Origin: Lasioglossum baleicum
Taxonomy: Eukaryota; Arthropoda; Insecta; Hymenoptera; Halictidae
Direction: 5' to 3'
Assembly (NCBI RefSeq): GCF_051020765.1
Contig: NC_134934.1
Location: 13,592,001 to 13,656,000 of the forward strand
DNA: 64,000 nt
Shown here piece after piece: positions 49,821 through 61,269 of this stretch. The notes under the pieces are model-generated. The model was not told the DNA's origin, did not search any database, and saw only the letters and a program-made list of their open reading frames with translations. A program made the translations under genes and the position numbers. The first letter of the stretch is position 1. Each line of letters opens with the position of its first letter.

Positions 49821-51480
49821 ACTTTCATTCGTTCTCGCTTTCATTCAAATTTCGTCGATCGAGCATGTAACAGTCTTAACGCGTTAACGGCCGCCATCGC
49901 GTGCGCGTTACTCTAAAACCATATAGTATACTTATAGACCCGGATTCAGATAACATGCTGTGTTCCATGTTTACTTCATCTACCAGATGACGGATGTGGG
50001 CAAAGTGCTATAGTTTGTTGAGAAGTCGCAATACCACAAAGCTGAAGTGTACCTGGAGGGGAAAAGGGAATCGTCGCCGCATCTCATTCTGTAGAAATAC
50101 AGTGTTCCCGCGATTGTTGTGAGAACCGCGGGGTATCGAGTCTCAGGGAATGAAATGGTACTGCGTCTTTTTACGTGTGTGCCGAACATAGATTTCTTGG
50201 ATAACTTTAACAAGTGTAAACGACGATCCTGGGTAAACAACGATGCTAAGCGGGAAATTGTTGTATTGTACTAATGCTATTCCATACCCGAGAATGATAC
50301 ATTGATGGGGGGGGGGGGGAATGATACATCCCAATTTAAACACCCTAATACCTTAATTTCTTTGTAGCGCGATCGACCGCCCAAGGGGGAATCCCCTAGT
50401 AGTGGGGATACAAAAGCCACATCATCCGCATACCCGAAAGTCACATCAATCGCGGGAACACTGTATTTATGGAAACTGTAACTGTAAAATATATTTTATT
50501 TTATTACTCGTTCGTTTTTACTACATTCTTATTATTTTAAACGTGGCTATTTCAATTTGTCGACTATAATTTGGAAAAGTTAAATTTAAATGTAGACGTT
50601 GATAAATATATTTATTTCGTTACAACTTGCTTTATTTAACCCATTCTCCTACGATTTATTTTATGGTTTTAAGTGATTAGAACCTGTTTGTAGATCATAA
50701 TTTCCTAAAAAAGGAAAACAATAGCTGCACATTAACAGAACCAAAATAGAATTTTATTTCGTGGTTTAAAGGAAATTATTAACATGCATTTTTATCAGAA
50801 TCTGTTCAGAATCTTCATCACGAGTCAGACACGATATTGTAAGGCAAGGGGTTAAAAAAAAAGAATAGTAAGAACGATATATTCGATATTAAGTATAAAA
50901 TATATATTTGTGTCACACGGTTTTGTCGTTCCTGACAATTCTTTATGCAACAAGTTTGCACCGTTTTTCCAAGTGTTTACGAACCAACACATTATAAATA
51001 TACTTGTATACCTCGCTTTTATATCGCTACTCATCATTTTGAATTATCTTGTGACGTGACTTGTGGGCACCAGATACTCCGTTATCTTGGAACACTGCGT
51101 GTTGTGCATATCCAATACCTATGCAGGGTCTATAAGTGTATATGGTCTAATTGTAAGACGTGACTTCGACTAGCCAGTTTAGTCGCAAGCAGAGTCGCCA
51201 GACTTGTGTCCTCGCTCTTATGTACCTTCTCCGTCCACAACGCTTTACTCCACCACGCTTTTGCCACGGCCGATCACGCGACGCGCTCCCTCTCTGTCGT
51301 GCATGTGTCACAATGTCACGTGACTAATCCAGTACTAGCATGGAGAGGGTAACCTTTCCTCTCATCTGGCGACTCGTAAGAAATTCCAGTAAAGAAAAAA
51401 TCGAACAGTACCACCATAAAAAGGATTCGTTTCTATGCGTATTTCTTCACCGAAAATGATTTCGACAGAGCTATGATTAT

Positions 51481-52774
51481 TAGACTACGGAAGTTTATGC
51501 AAATTTAATGCATAATTTATGTCAAATATATGCAAAAAATATGTGAAATGGTCGCCCTGAATAATTATATTAGTAACGAATGAAACAGTCGAATATAGTT
51601 TAATATGATATATGTAGAGTAATTGTATAATATTTATTACTGCTTGTAATTGGCATTACAATATGCGATGATAATTTTTTCATCAGATAAGATTAATTTA
51701 TATGCTGAAAATGTCCTTTCAATATCACAAAATGTGATGGGGGCATATTTATACTTTTTCCAGTATCGTGCTTTTATTTCCGTCGTATCGTCGATATTTG
51801 AATCATTTAAACTATTATTAAGTTTCGACAATTTTTTGAAATTCTAGATTTTTCTGGAAACCATATTTATATTTTGCTCTCACTTTTTCTCCACAGCCAA
51901 TAGGTACATTATCTAGATTTTGAGCAAAATCTGTAACTAATTTAATTGAGTGTTTTGATGCCAACGTATTCGATTCTAATTTTCGTTATTGTAACTGGCA
52001 AAGTGGAACAATTAGCTTCAATAAATGGTAAATCGTCAATAACATCTTTATTTTTTATCATTTCTCTTGGGCTGTCTTAATACATGCTAAGTACACTTTG
52101 TTCTTCAACGGATTTAACAATCTGGAAATGAAGGAGAACTTGCCTATTTGGCACAAAATTAATAATTCATTTAATCTTAATGAACTCAAATATTACCAAA
52201 TATATTTACTTACTTCCCTAATAACATGCACATGTTTTGCGTACAATATCGCCGTTTCTATCCAAGTTCCCCATCGTGTTACGACCGCTTCTGGTGGTAA
52301 AGGAACACATTTGGCAGCTTTTCTTCGTAAATTTCTATTCTACGTGGAACTTTAAAGAATATTTATTTTACAGAAGCTATTAATGTATTGACCAAAGGAA
52401 AGTGTATTCGTATTTCCTCCACTATTCTGTGCAGTCCATGTGATACACATGTTATATGTACCATATTGGGATAAAATAATAATTATTATTAATAATATAA
52501 CAATATTATTAACTGATTCTTAGGCCGTGTTCATACAAAAAGCGGCAAACGGTAGAGCAATTTATTTTTGATTATTATTACATGAGAAAAATGCAAAAAA
52601 TATCCACAATATGCAGAAAGCATGCACTATGCACAACATAGGCTGTAAGCAAGATATTCAAATTAAAAATATATTTTTGGAATCATCTAATCATGACATA
52701 AATATCTGTCCAGATCCCATTTGTCTACGACATTTTCTATAAAAATATGCATTTGCATAAACATCCGCAGTCTA
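51481..52774 (-). mobile_element. hAT transposon relic, 1294 bp, parent-type element of the CAGACTGCGGAT MITEs
   Basis: Left TAGACTACGGAAGTTTATGC and right inverse GCATAAACATCCGCAGTCTA are the MITE family termini. Flanks ATGATTAT (51473-51480) and ATGATTGT (52775-52782) match at seven of eight. The interior carries a decayed hAT-type transposase on the minus strand. Confidence 0.75.
51637..52430 (-). pseudogene. Decayed hAT-family transposase, C-terminal half
   Basis: Minus-strand reading, with several frameshifts and stops, recovers hAT-type blocks: VEEIRIHFPLVNTLIASVK, then LPPEAVVTRWGTWIETAILY after a frame change, and at the C-terminal end YKYAPITFCDIERTFSAYK and LILSDEK. The last resembles the dimerisation region of hAT transposases (APIT..DVERSFS.YK). 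The N-terminal DNA-binding part and first catalytic regions are missing or unrecognisable. Not functional. Confidence 0.65.
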
Positions 52775-54288
52775 ATGATTGTTCATAAGAAAAAGCCATA
52801 GGAAACAAGATATTTATAAAAAAAAAGTCACTAACAATCAATTTCCATTTTCCAAAAAATCTCGTTTTTACTAATTTCTTCCTAACTGATTCGCAAGAAA
52901 AAGCAAAATAAAAAAGAGAACGTGCACGGCTGTTCGCAAGTTTGGTCGGGAGATTTGGAAAATAATCCGGGCGGAAAAGTTTCGACGGCAGTGTTTTAAA
53001 TCATTGTCGGAGCCGATAAATCGGAATTTCTGCATCCTTGTTCGGGCACGTTGTAAATTCCGTAGAATAAGTGCATACATATACTGAAGTTTTATGTATT
53101 TATCTGAAAACTGGGGCACGCTCGATCTCCTCAACGGCGCGCCGCGCGCCGGGGCGTAGATAAATTTATGGGACGGACAATTTTACGACGTTGTTGCATT
53201 GTTAAAGGACGGTTTTACTAGCTTCCACGAAACTTGTTGGCGGTAGGCCACAGATTCTAGCTGCGAAAATGGCGGCCGTTAAAGCGTTAACACCCAGCAC
53301 ACTCAGCACAATCGATTCCTATTCGCTGAAATTCGGATATCTCCTGCGTCACGGCTGATAAACTTATCGACACGCGTGCGAACTCGACAAAATGGACGCC
53401 GAAGTCCGGCGTGGTGCACGACAGCCTGGCGAATTCCGAAAATTCGTGTTCGATTAGCGAGGCGGGTTCGGAAGGGCTTCTTGATCGCTGAGAAACGAAC
53501 GTCGGAGATCAAAGAAACTAATTACGGCGAGGGAACGCCTCCGCGTGTAATGAGCTCCGCGGTAAAAACCCCAGAGGAGAGAGAAAATTCCACATTTTCT
53601 AATTAATTAGAGGAGTTTGCCGCAAACTTGATTTCAACTGCACCAGAGGAACGAAATATGTTTCGTAAATATGTATACACTGTTCCGTAAACTGTGCTGA
53701 AACAGTTGCGTACAGTTTTAGTCGTGACAAAGAGACATGAAAGTTATCTAAAATAACAATTTCCGTACAGGTGTAGGTATTGTCTCGCCGCAATGAATTC
53801 TCTTTGATCCGAACGTTTCTTTTTCGACGACCGAACCGTAAATGTTTATGCGAATTCGTAGTTCAGTAGATCATTTTACACAGAGAAATTCAACTGGAAA
53901 TATTATTGTACTTGTTACGGAAGGATTTATGGAGTTAATGTTTAACACAGCTTGATGTTCTGTGTGTGTTCATTGTCGCTACAAATGCATAAAATCTGTA
54001 GTCTATTGTTTACCGATCATCTTTCCGTTCCGAGCGCGCCTCACGTTTATGTGTCTGTTCTCGGTTTGATTCTCAATTAGAACACCGGTTTAGTATGAAC
54101 ATTGTATGGAATTGATATTGTCTGCTTCCACAGCATCTTTCTTTGGCGCAATGCTCGCGTTAGGAAATTAACGATCGACGCGTGAGAATGTTTTACTACG
54201 TTCTCGAGCGAGCATATCCGAATGTCGCGCAACATCCAATTTCTATAAATTGCTGATTGTACTAGTGCAATTATTGTGTGTGTCGAGA

Positions 54289-54491
54289 CGACTGCGGATT
54301 TTATGCATTTACGTATGTATCGAACCGTCCGAAGCATAATGGAACATAATTTTTCATAACCAAGTGTATACATATCTATTTGATCTTTTCCGGTTTGTCT
54401 TTGTGCACCGGCGTGTAAAACTGTTCGAATCAGCATAAACATTCACGATCACTTCCGCGCGCAACTGTACATGTATAAGATCCGCAGTTTA
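54289..54491. mobile_element. hAT MITE, CAGACTGCGGAT family
   Basis: GACTGCGGATTTTATGCATT at the left and the inverse form TATAAGATCCGCAGTTTA at the right, 203 bp. Target duplication not visible. Confidence 0.5.
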
Positions 54492-56023
54492 ATCAATCAT
54501 TTTTCTGGAAAAGCATTTAGGCCGTTTTGCTTAGATTCGCAGTTCCTAGCCAGACCTTAAGCTGGTGCTCTTTCGTTTGCGAACGCTCGGTAGACCAGTT
54601 AATTTAGAATTTATAATTTGCGTTTCACGGGGAGACCTTGCTCAACTGGCGTCTCAGATTTCGCTGAAACTTCTCCTTTTTTTTCGCTGTTGCATAGACG
54701 CGTACAAACTGAATTGGGGTTCTCTTTTCAAAATAATAATAATAATATACTTTATTTTTGGCTAAGAAATTGGACTTGGTTTACATAAATTCTATCTTAA
54801 TCTTTCATTCATCCATTCGCTCATTCGCTCACTCATTAATCTCACTTCCCATGATTTGTTACCTCTTTCTACTATCTAGGTATACTAAGTATTAGAGATC
54901 GTGGATTTGAACGTGTATTTTCAAATCAAAATATACATCAATTACAATTTTTCTACAACGATATTTCTCATAATTCTAACTGGAAATGTCGATTGAGCTT
55001 ATTAAGGTAATTATGTATGACCTTAGTTTATTTAGTTTATTATCTCAATTACTATAGGAAATGTTCGCTTTACTCGAGAAAGTTCATTTTTTCATTTGTT
55101 CGAATCGGGAGAGTTTGCAAAAGGGAAATTCAATTCAGTTTGTCTACGTGCGAACAAATCTATACCTTGACACTTGAAAGTTCCATCCGAATCTGATAAA
55201 GAAAGCTTCCCAGAAGGCAGCTGACTCTCTAACATGCACTTGGCAGATTGAAATACTCGCGTAGCGCTGGTTCTCCATTTTAGAGGCCATTGGTTAATAG
55301 CGCATCGAATGCCAACGGCTAAGGTCACATCCAATTCGTTGTCATTCTTAAACATACTTTCATGCATTGTGTTGGCTTCGTTAACTTTAAATATACAATT
55401 TACATGGATCTCAAGAATTTCACGATTTTTTGATACTAGATTCATTGCCCTCTCGGAATGTTAATCATTGGCCTCGAAAAGGGTCGGTATATCAGTCACG
55501 ACAAATCAAGATCATCCACAGAGCTGTAGTATTACGCCTGGATAAGAAAAATCATAGTTTCGCTAGTCTGCTGCAGAAACTTGACCCAGTCGATTAGGTG
55601 CTCAATCAATGCTTATCGCGCGCCGATTGCTCCGCGATCAATCAATGAAAATCACTGCTCCACTATTTTCTCGCACTAAAAAGAAAGAAAAACGAACTAG
55701 AAGAAAATTCTTCTCGAACTACCTCACTGCTGGGTCTTGCATGTGCTCCGTTCGATTGGATTAAGGCTACTCATCGAATCACATGAACAACCGTAGGTCA
55801 TTTTTCGTGATTGATTACAGGAAAATTAAATGACGCAGAGCTAGAATCCTTTTTTCAATACATCCGAGCGCGATTTAAATATTTAAGCGTGCCTATTATA
55901 CATAGATAGTGTTCACTCGATTGTTGATAAAAAACAAATTCGTTATTCTTGATTTTCGAAACAAGTTTCCTAGCTCTTTATCATTCAGGCATCTTGCAAT
56001 GAATTCGTAAGAATGACTTACTG

Positions 56024-56390
56024 CAGGGAGTTCCAACATGTGGCCAGCTTCTTCCCCGCTTATGTAGTTCCCCCACTTTTAGACTTGATCGTCGCCGTGG
56101 AACAGGGATGGGCATTTTTGTCTCAATCGAGACAAGACCGTCCTTCACCAGCATCCTCCATCACCGTGGAGCAAGAGATGCACAAGCCTCGCGCATCGCG
56201 GTGAAGCGCGTTGCACGAAAGAGAGGTTGGTGGAGGGAGCAGGCGTTTGAGGGGCCCCTATCGTGTCCATCCCTGCCGTAGAACTTGCTCCTTGTTCCCG
56301 TGCTGCTACTACCGTCCTGCTGTCTCTATGGCTGTACGCAGTAGTGGCAAGAGGATTGACAAAAATGTTCGAACAAGTTGGAACTCCCTG
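56024..56390. mobile_element. Inverted-repeat element, CAGGGAGTTCCAAC termini, 367 bp
   Basis: CAGGGAGTTCCAAC at the left, exact inverse GTTGGAACTCCCTG at the right. Flanks ACTTACTG and ACCTATTC share five of eight bases, compatible with an old hAT insertion. Confidence 0.6.
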
Positions 56391-56436
56391 ACCTATTCTT
56401 GTCAAGCGTACCCTTAATTCAGAGACAGCGGGTAAA

Positions 56437-56593
56437 CTTTTCCTTGCGTAACCAGAAATTTTTGACTTTTCCCAACGTTATCCAGTACCAAGTTTTGAAG
56501 TCCAACTTGGATTTCTCGCATTCTCTCGCCCAAATCTACCGGATAACATAGGAAAAAAATACATAGCAAAATTTCTGGTTGCGCAAGGAAAAG
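56437..56593. mobile_element. Inverted-repeat element, CTTTTCCTTGCG termini, 157 bp
   Basis: CTTTTCCTTGCGTAACCAGA pairs with the inverse at 56570-56593 (TCTGGTTGCGCAAGGAAAAG), extending through AAATTT. No target duplication defined. Confidence 0.6.
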
Positions 56594-56619
56594 AGCAGCC
56601 GAGACAGTTGTACTGCTGA

Positions 56620-56807
56620 GCGCTCACAAGAAAGTCCCCGGAACGGCACAGAGGCAAGAGGGATCTATCGTTCTGCATAGCAGTAGTAGTGTGTGTGTGT
56701 GTGACCGCTTCGGCCAATAGAAGGTGCGCTTCTTCCAAAAGCTAACCAACCGGGCGCGCATTCTTGCCTACGTCACCGCATTCCTGCCAGGGACTTTCTT
56801 GTGAGCG
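56620..56807. mobile_element. Inverted-repeat element, GCGCTCACAAGAAAGTCCC termini, 188 bp
   Basis: GCGCTCACAAGAAAGTCCC (56620-56638) and the inverse GGGACTTTCTTGTGAGCG (56790-56807). A GT run lies inside at 56687-56702. Confidence 0.6.
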
Positions 56808-57058
56808 ATCATTAATACTTCGCCCATCGAGCAGCAGAACAGTCGAAGTGAAAAGCTTCTTAGAAAGTCAGCGCAGCGATGGGGATGCCTTCCCATGGAG
56901 AGACACCAGTTGGTAGTCTCCTCGGTGGTCCTGCTCTCTCCTCATCCCCCTAACGACCAGCCTACCACGCCGGACCAGACCGAGGCACTATTCCCATTAC
57001 TCGTACTCTCGCCACCCTGTCACCAATACTGCCGCTCATCGAACCATCGCTGCATGCG

Positions 57059-57098
57059 TCTGTCTATCTATCTATCTACTTCTCTATCTATCTACTTC

Positions 57099-57129
<31 letters not shown>

Positions 57130-57130
57130 G
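57059..57130. repeat. TCTA tetranucleotide microsatellite
   Basis: About 70 bp of TCTA/CTAT repeats with two ACTTC interruptions, 150 bp upstream of the Shab exon acceptor. Confidence 0.9.
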
Positions 57131-57279
57131 TCTCTATTTCTCTCCGTCTCCATTGGAGTTACACCGTTCGACACATCGAGCGCGGAACTTCGAAGCGAGT
57201 CATCGTGAATCCCTTGCGTCACGGTTGACGGTGCCAGGCGATTCTAAAAGTGAGAACCGGACGGGCAAACTGTTTCCAG

Positions 57280-57584
57280 GTCACAATATGTCAGGGGTGG
57301 ATGGTAACAGCACCGAGGGGGAGTCCGTGTGCGGCCGGGCCCCAGCGCAAACCGGGCCCGGCTGTTATCGTAACTATGAGCATTACAGTGTCTCGCGGCA
57401 TCGTCGCAGCGCCTCATCCTGCTTCCCGAATCTGCCTAACGAGCTGCCGCCGAACACCCCGGACAGCCCTAATCGCCGGCTACTGGACTTCGCGCAGAGC
57501 GTGCCCGGCACCCAGAACGACGACTACTTCCCAGACGAGGTGCCGGCCCAGCACGTCGTCAACCAAGGCAATACCACACCTAGC
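57280..57584 (+). CDS. Shab: Shab (Kv2) potassium channel, post-S6 cytoplasmic exon
   Basis: A 305-nt exon after TGTTTCCAG, joined as ACTG/GT to the S1-S6 exon to read VDTGHNMSGVDGNSTEGE; donor AGC/GTAAGT at 57584/57585 (phase 0). Codons 646-747. The sequence GCYRNYEHYSVSRHRRSASS, then a Pro/Asn-rich segment with NTPDSPN, corresponds to the insect Shab C-terminus (the fly protein has a similar GHNMS..DGNSTEGES...GCYKNYDH segment, recalled from memory). GC-rich codon use contrasts with the intron. The channel must continue in exons to the right of the window, because the frame only stays open past the donor by reading intron sequence. Confidence 0.88.
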
Positions 57585-58900
57585 GTAAGTCTCGCCGTCA
57601 GATCTATCTACCAACACTCTGTGTTTCGCTCTGTATTTTGTATTGTCTCGGTGATAACATTCCTACCGTACAATCCGAACATCCCCTTCCTCGACAACCT
57701 TTTGTTGTTATCTCTTCACACCCACCAAACCATTTCTCGTTGTCGGCACCTTTCGAGCTGCGAACGTGTTTGTGTACGTTTTGCTAGGTGACCACCTACC
57801 CCGGTCAGCGAATCAAAATGGTACCATTCGATTTGTCATGAGAACACCCTTCAATGGACGGGACACCTGTGGCGGGATTCGTTCAGATGATCGAGCAGTA
57901 GCTGTTGATACGGTACTTTGACTATGCGTCAAGCACTAGAAGCAATTGGTAAACGTTGCCCTATCCGAATGGTAACTTTGAACTCGTTTGATCTAGCATC
58001 GATACGTTTTTGTAGTTCCAGTCATTGTCAAATATAAAATCCGGTCGTTTGGTTAGTTTGGTGTTACCTTTCAAAGTACACTTGGATTTTCCATGCAGTT
58101 GAAATACATTATGCACCATTGTGTGTACAAGTAATGTGTCAAATAAATGTGGCCTAATTCAGGGTTTGGATCAGTTTTATTTCGGTCATTTGGCTAGTTT
58201 GTTTTAACTGGGTTACGTGAACGTGCACCATGGTCAAAGTACAAGCGAATTACATTATGCACCATTGTGCGTACAGTTTAGTAACTGTAAAAAGTATCAG
58301 CGAAAGAAAAAAGATGAAGAAGACACGATTTCAAATTTTGTTGTTCCGCGATTCTTGTATTGACCTGCTAAATTTTCAATTTATAAAATTTTCTATCTCC
58401 GGCTTTGCAATATCGAATCGAATCGAACACGTGACAATTTTACAAGGAGTTTGATGAATATTTTTGGCAGGGAGCGATTAATAAGCCTAACAATCTTGCA
58501 GCGTAACTCGAAAAATATTTTTCGATGGAATTCTGAAGTTTTGATAGAATTTTTCTACATTTTATGGGAAGAATCCGCTTCTCTCTCGGTTGTCTGACCT
58601 GTCCCGCCACATACAGACTTTGTATAGTAATCGTAGCACGATTTTAGGGGCAACGCGTCTTCCAAGAGACGATACGACCCCTAAACCATTATTGGTACCC
58701 GCACGTGATTATTAGAGGCAATACCACCAGAACACTACTGCGGTCGCATTGGATGCAAACTAGTAGTGACGCCTAACTGCGGTCAGACCCGACGGAAACG
58801 TGTCCCGCATTCGAACTTTCAATCACTGGACTGCTGATATTCATACGAACTCCCACTCATTCCAATTCCCCTATCATCTCATTTACAATCTTCCATAATA

Positions 58901-59741
58901 AAGGCTGTCTCTAAATGACTAAATTTTTAATTGCGCGCCATTTTTTTGTGGTGAACATAGAGTACTAATCTTTGACAATTGGCATTAGGAAGTATTGAGG
59001 TTTAGTCATGGAGAATTACACGATCGAGCAACGCATAGAAATTGTGAGAATTCATTACAAAAATGGTGAAAATTTTGCAGAGACGATTCGAAAAGTCCGC
59101 ACCATCTCGCAACACTGTGGTGAATTTAATCACAAAAGTTGACAGTTTTGTTTATTTACGTAGCCACTAAGTTGAAAATGCGCCACATCGCTGAAGATGA
59201 TTTTCTTCGAAAAATCAACATCAATTGGTTGATACTCCAATATCCAACTGGCTGCTGTTCTTGCGTCAAATGGATCTGGTAAGCATGCAAGTGCAGATCT
59301 TTCGTCAAAATTCGCTGCTCAGAGCATCTTGAAATGTTCAATTGCTAAGCACGATGGTAAATCGAGGTGGAAGGAGTTTCGTCAACACTCGCACTCGCTG
59401 CAGTTATGTTTTCACTCGACCGGCCGGTACGAGGACGGCCACTGCTTTTCGCGGTCAGAATTGAACCACTATTCTCAAGTTTTGTGATTAAATGCACCAC
59501 AGTGTTGCGAGATGGTGCGTTATGATGACCAAAAAACGTGCGGACTTCTAGAACCGTCTCTGCAAAATTTTCGCCATCTTTTTTAGTGAATTTTCACCAT
59601 TTCTATGCGTTGCTCGATCGTCTAACTCTCTATGACTAAACCTCAATATTTCCAGATGCCAGGTGTCAAAAATTAGTACTCTATGTTCGCCACAAAAAAA
59701 TGGCGCGCAATTTAAAATGTCACGTCATTTTGAGACACCTT
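58901..59741. mobile_element. Tc1/mariner-type relic with long inverted ends, 841 bp
   Basis: Ends AAGGCTGTCTCTAAATGAC and the inverse of AAGGTGTCTCAAAATGAC; similarity continues inward for about 200 bp on each side (TTGCGCGCCATTTTTTTGTG, TCGAGCAACGCATAGAAAT). Both arms encode the start of a transposase (MENYTIEQRIEIVRIHYKNG, plus strand, left arm). The middle, on minus, has a decayed catalytic-region fragment (SEQRILTKDLHLHAYQIHLT). A deleted, non-functional copy. Confidence 0.7.
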
Positions 59742-61088
59742 ATAGTTAATCGAAAAGATCAATCCTTATTTCTGTGGTTGTCAGGAAGAACGCCGCATGT
59801 CACATATTTTCACTTTCGAGATATTGCCGTTTAAAGTTTTGATCACCAATGCTTTGACATAGGACATCGGTTAAATTGCATTATTTTTTTCGAGCCTTTC
59901 GTATTTGTTTGCATGACTTTTTTTTTGGTAAATACGTAAATCCTATAGTGTAAAGCCCAATTAATGCAGAAACTCAAATTTTTTGAAATTGTGACAAGCG
60001 GTGTTTTTCCTTGCAATCACAGATTTAATCCTCTGTATCTATATCATAATATCATTCGATTAGATTTCCACGAATATTCGCAGTCTAGCGATTACCCTAT
60101 TTTATCATAATCGGATAAGAAGCACATTGTTAGATTGTTCATTTATAGTTCAACTCCAGAGAGGTGAAATGAATACGTCGAAAATACATTCTCATTTTTT
60201 CCAAAAAAATTTCGACACGAAGCGGATCATCTTAAAAAAGAATTTTGTCAGTGTTTATTTAAAAATTACATTTTTTCCCATGCCTGCGACCAAAGGAATA
60301 CTTTTTCTCTGCAACTGAAACATATGTGTAAAAATTGTTTTTTGAAAATGATTAGCTTTCTGTGAACAGACTTGTGCGTCGGCATATTTGTTCGATCAAT
60401 AGATTTCTTTCATTTGTTTGTAATTCCGAGCGTTCAGATTGAATTGCCGTACGTATATTTTTCTTTCGAATTGATAACCGTGCTTTGTATTTCACGGATT
60501 GTCGACTCGATGAATCGTGCATCCAATGCTATCGTTACTGTTTGGTGTCGATGTAAACGTGTCGATGTCGAATAGCCCCGGTTTTGTTTCTACACCGGCG
60601 TGTCGTTGTGGGAATCAACTATTGTGGTGATCAACTCGAATCATGCAGAATGACACGATGTACCCAAGCACGCCTAGTGTGTACAGTGTTTCGTTTCTTT
60701 CTGATCCCGTTTTGTTGTCGTTGGGCTGCGGATTTGTCTGCTAAACTCAATTTCAATTACGTCCAAAATCGAAATATGAAATTCTGTGATTATTACAGAT
60801 TTTGCTTTGCGGACAATAAAAATGGCAGAAAATCCGCAATCCATTTGTTATACAGAAGGAAAGCACGTCGAACATATCTTTACATCTCTTTATCGTCATT
60901 AAAATTCCAACGATACGAAACTGAAATCGCAGCTGCGTTTACACTATTCTGTTTGACTTTTAATTCCATTAAAATTCCTTTATGTTAACAGTTTCATTAA
61001 TTTCGAGTGACGTGAATGATTTTTCTAAATGGTATGAAATTAAAGACAAAATGATCAAGTCGTCTGTTAAAGTTCGCAGGGTAATTTG

Positions 61089-61269
61089 TAGGCTGCGGAT
61101 GTTTATGCATTTATAGCTTCTGAAGGTTTTCAGAAAGATGCTGCAAGATATAAAATTCCACGGAATTTTACGAAAAAGCCTACTACTATTAAAAACAAGA
61201 TGTTACACGATTCCACTTTCTTAAAGTCTGCTTATAAATATTGAAACTTGCATAAACATCCGCAGTCTG
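61089..61269. mobile_element. hAT MITE, perfect 8-bp duplication, 181 bp
   Basis: TAGGCTGCGGATGTTTATGC at the left, inverse GCATAAACATCCGCAGTCTG at the right, flanked by GTAATTTG exactly on both sides (61081-61088, 61270-61277). This is the copy that best fixes the family's boundaries and hAT identity. Confidence 0.85.

Larger units (their letters stand above)
49880..53286. mobile_element. Possible large TTAA element (3.4 kb) with nested hAT relic
   Basis: TTAA (49876-49879) then CGCGTTAACGGCCGCCAT; at the other end the inverse of CGCTTTAACGGCCGCCAT precedes TTAA (53287-53290). Without the nested 1.3-kb hAT relic the length is about 2.1 kb, a usual piggyBac size, yet I recognise no piggyBac transposase in it. 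The two ends may be independent remnants. Confidence 0.35.
42133..57279 (+). other. Shab intron (15.1 kb) after S6
   Basis: Starts GTAAGC at 42133 and ends TGTTTCCAG at 57279. It holds MITEs, a decayed duplicate of the next exon (46701), a hAT transposase relic and a cluster of inverted-repeat elements just before the acceptor, all listed separately. 42350-43850, 44130-45300 and 47750-49690 show no further recognisable feature, apart from truncated hAT-MITE right ends near 48903-48927 and 53985-54005. An inverse pair AGAGGTGACAATC / GATTGTCACCTCT sits at about 42434 and 42557. Confidence 0.8.

Noticed and set aside
55092..55445. 117-codon minus-strand frame with fairly ordinary composition
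   Set aside because: No recognised family, no clear splice sites or codon bias, and it lies in an intron; insufficient to call a gene.
56895..57279. Open frame running into the intact Shab exon from upstream
   Set aside because: It includes the TCTA microsatellite and crosses the TGTTTCCAG acceptor that joins in phase to the S1-S6 exon; intron readthrough.
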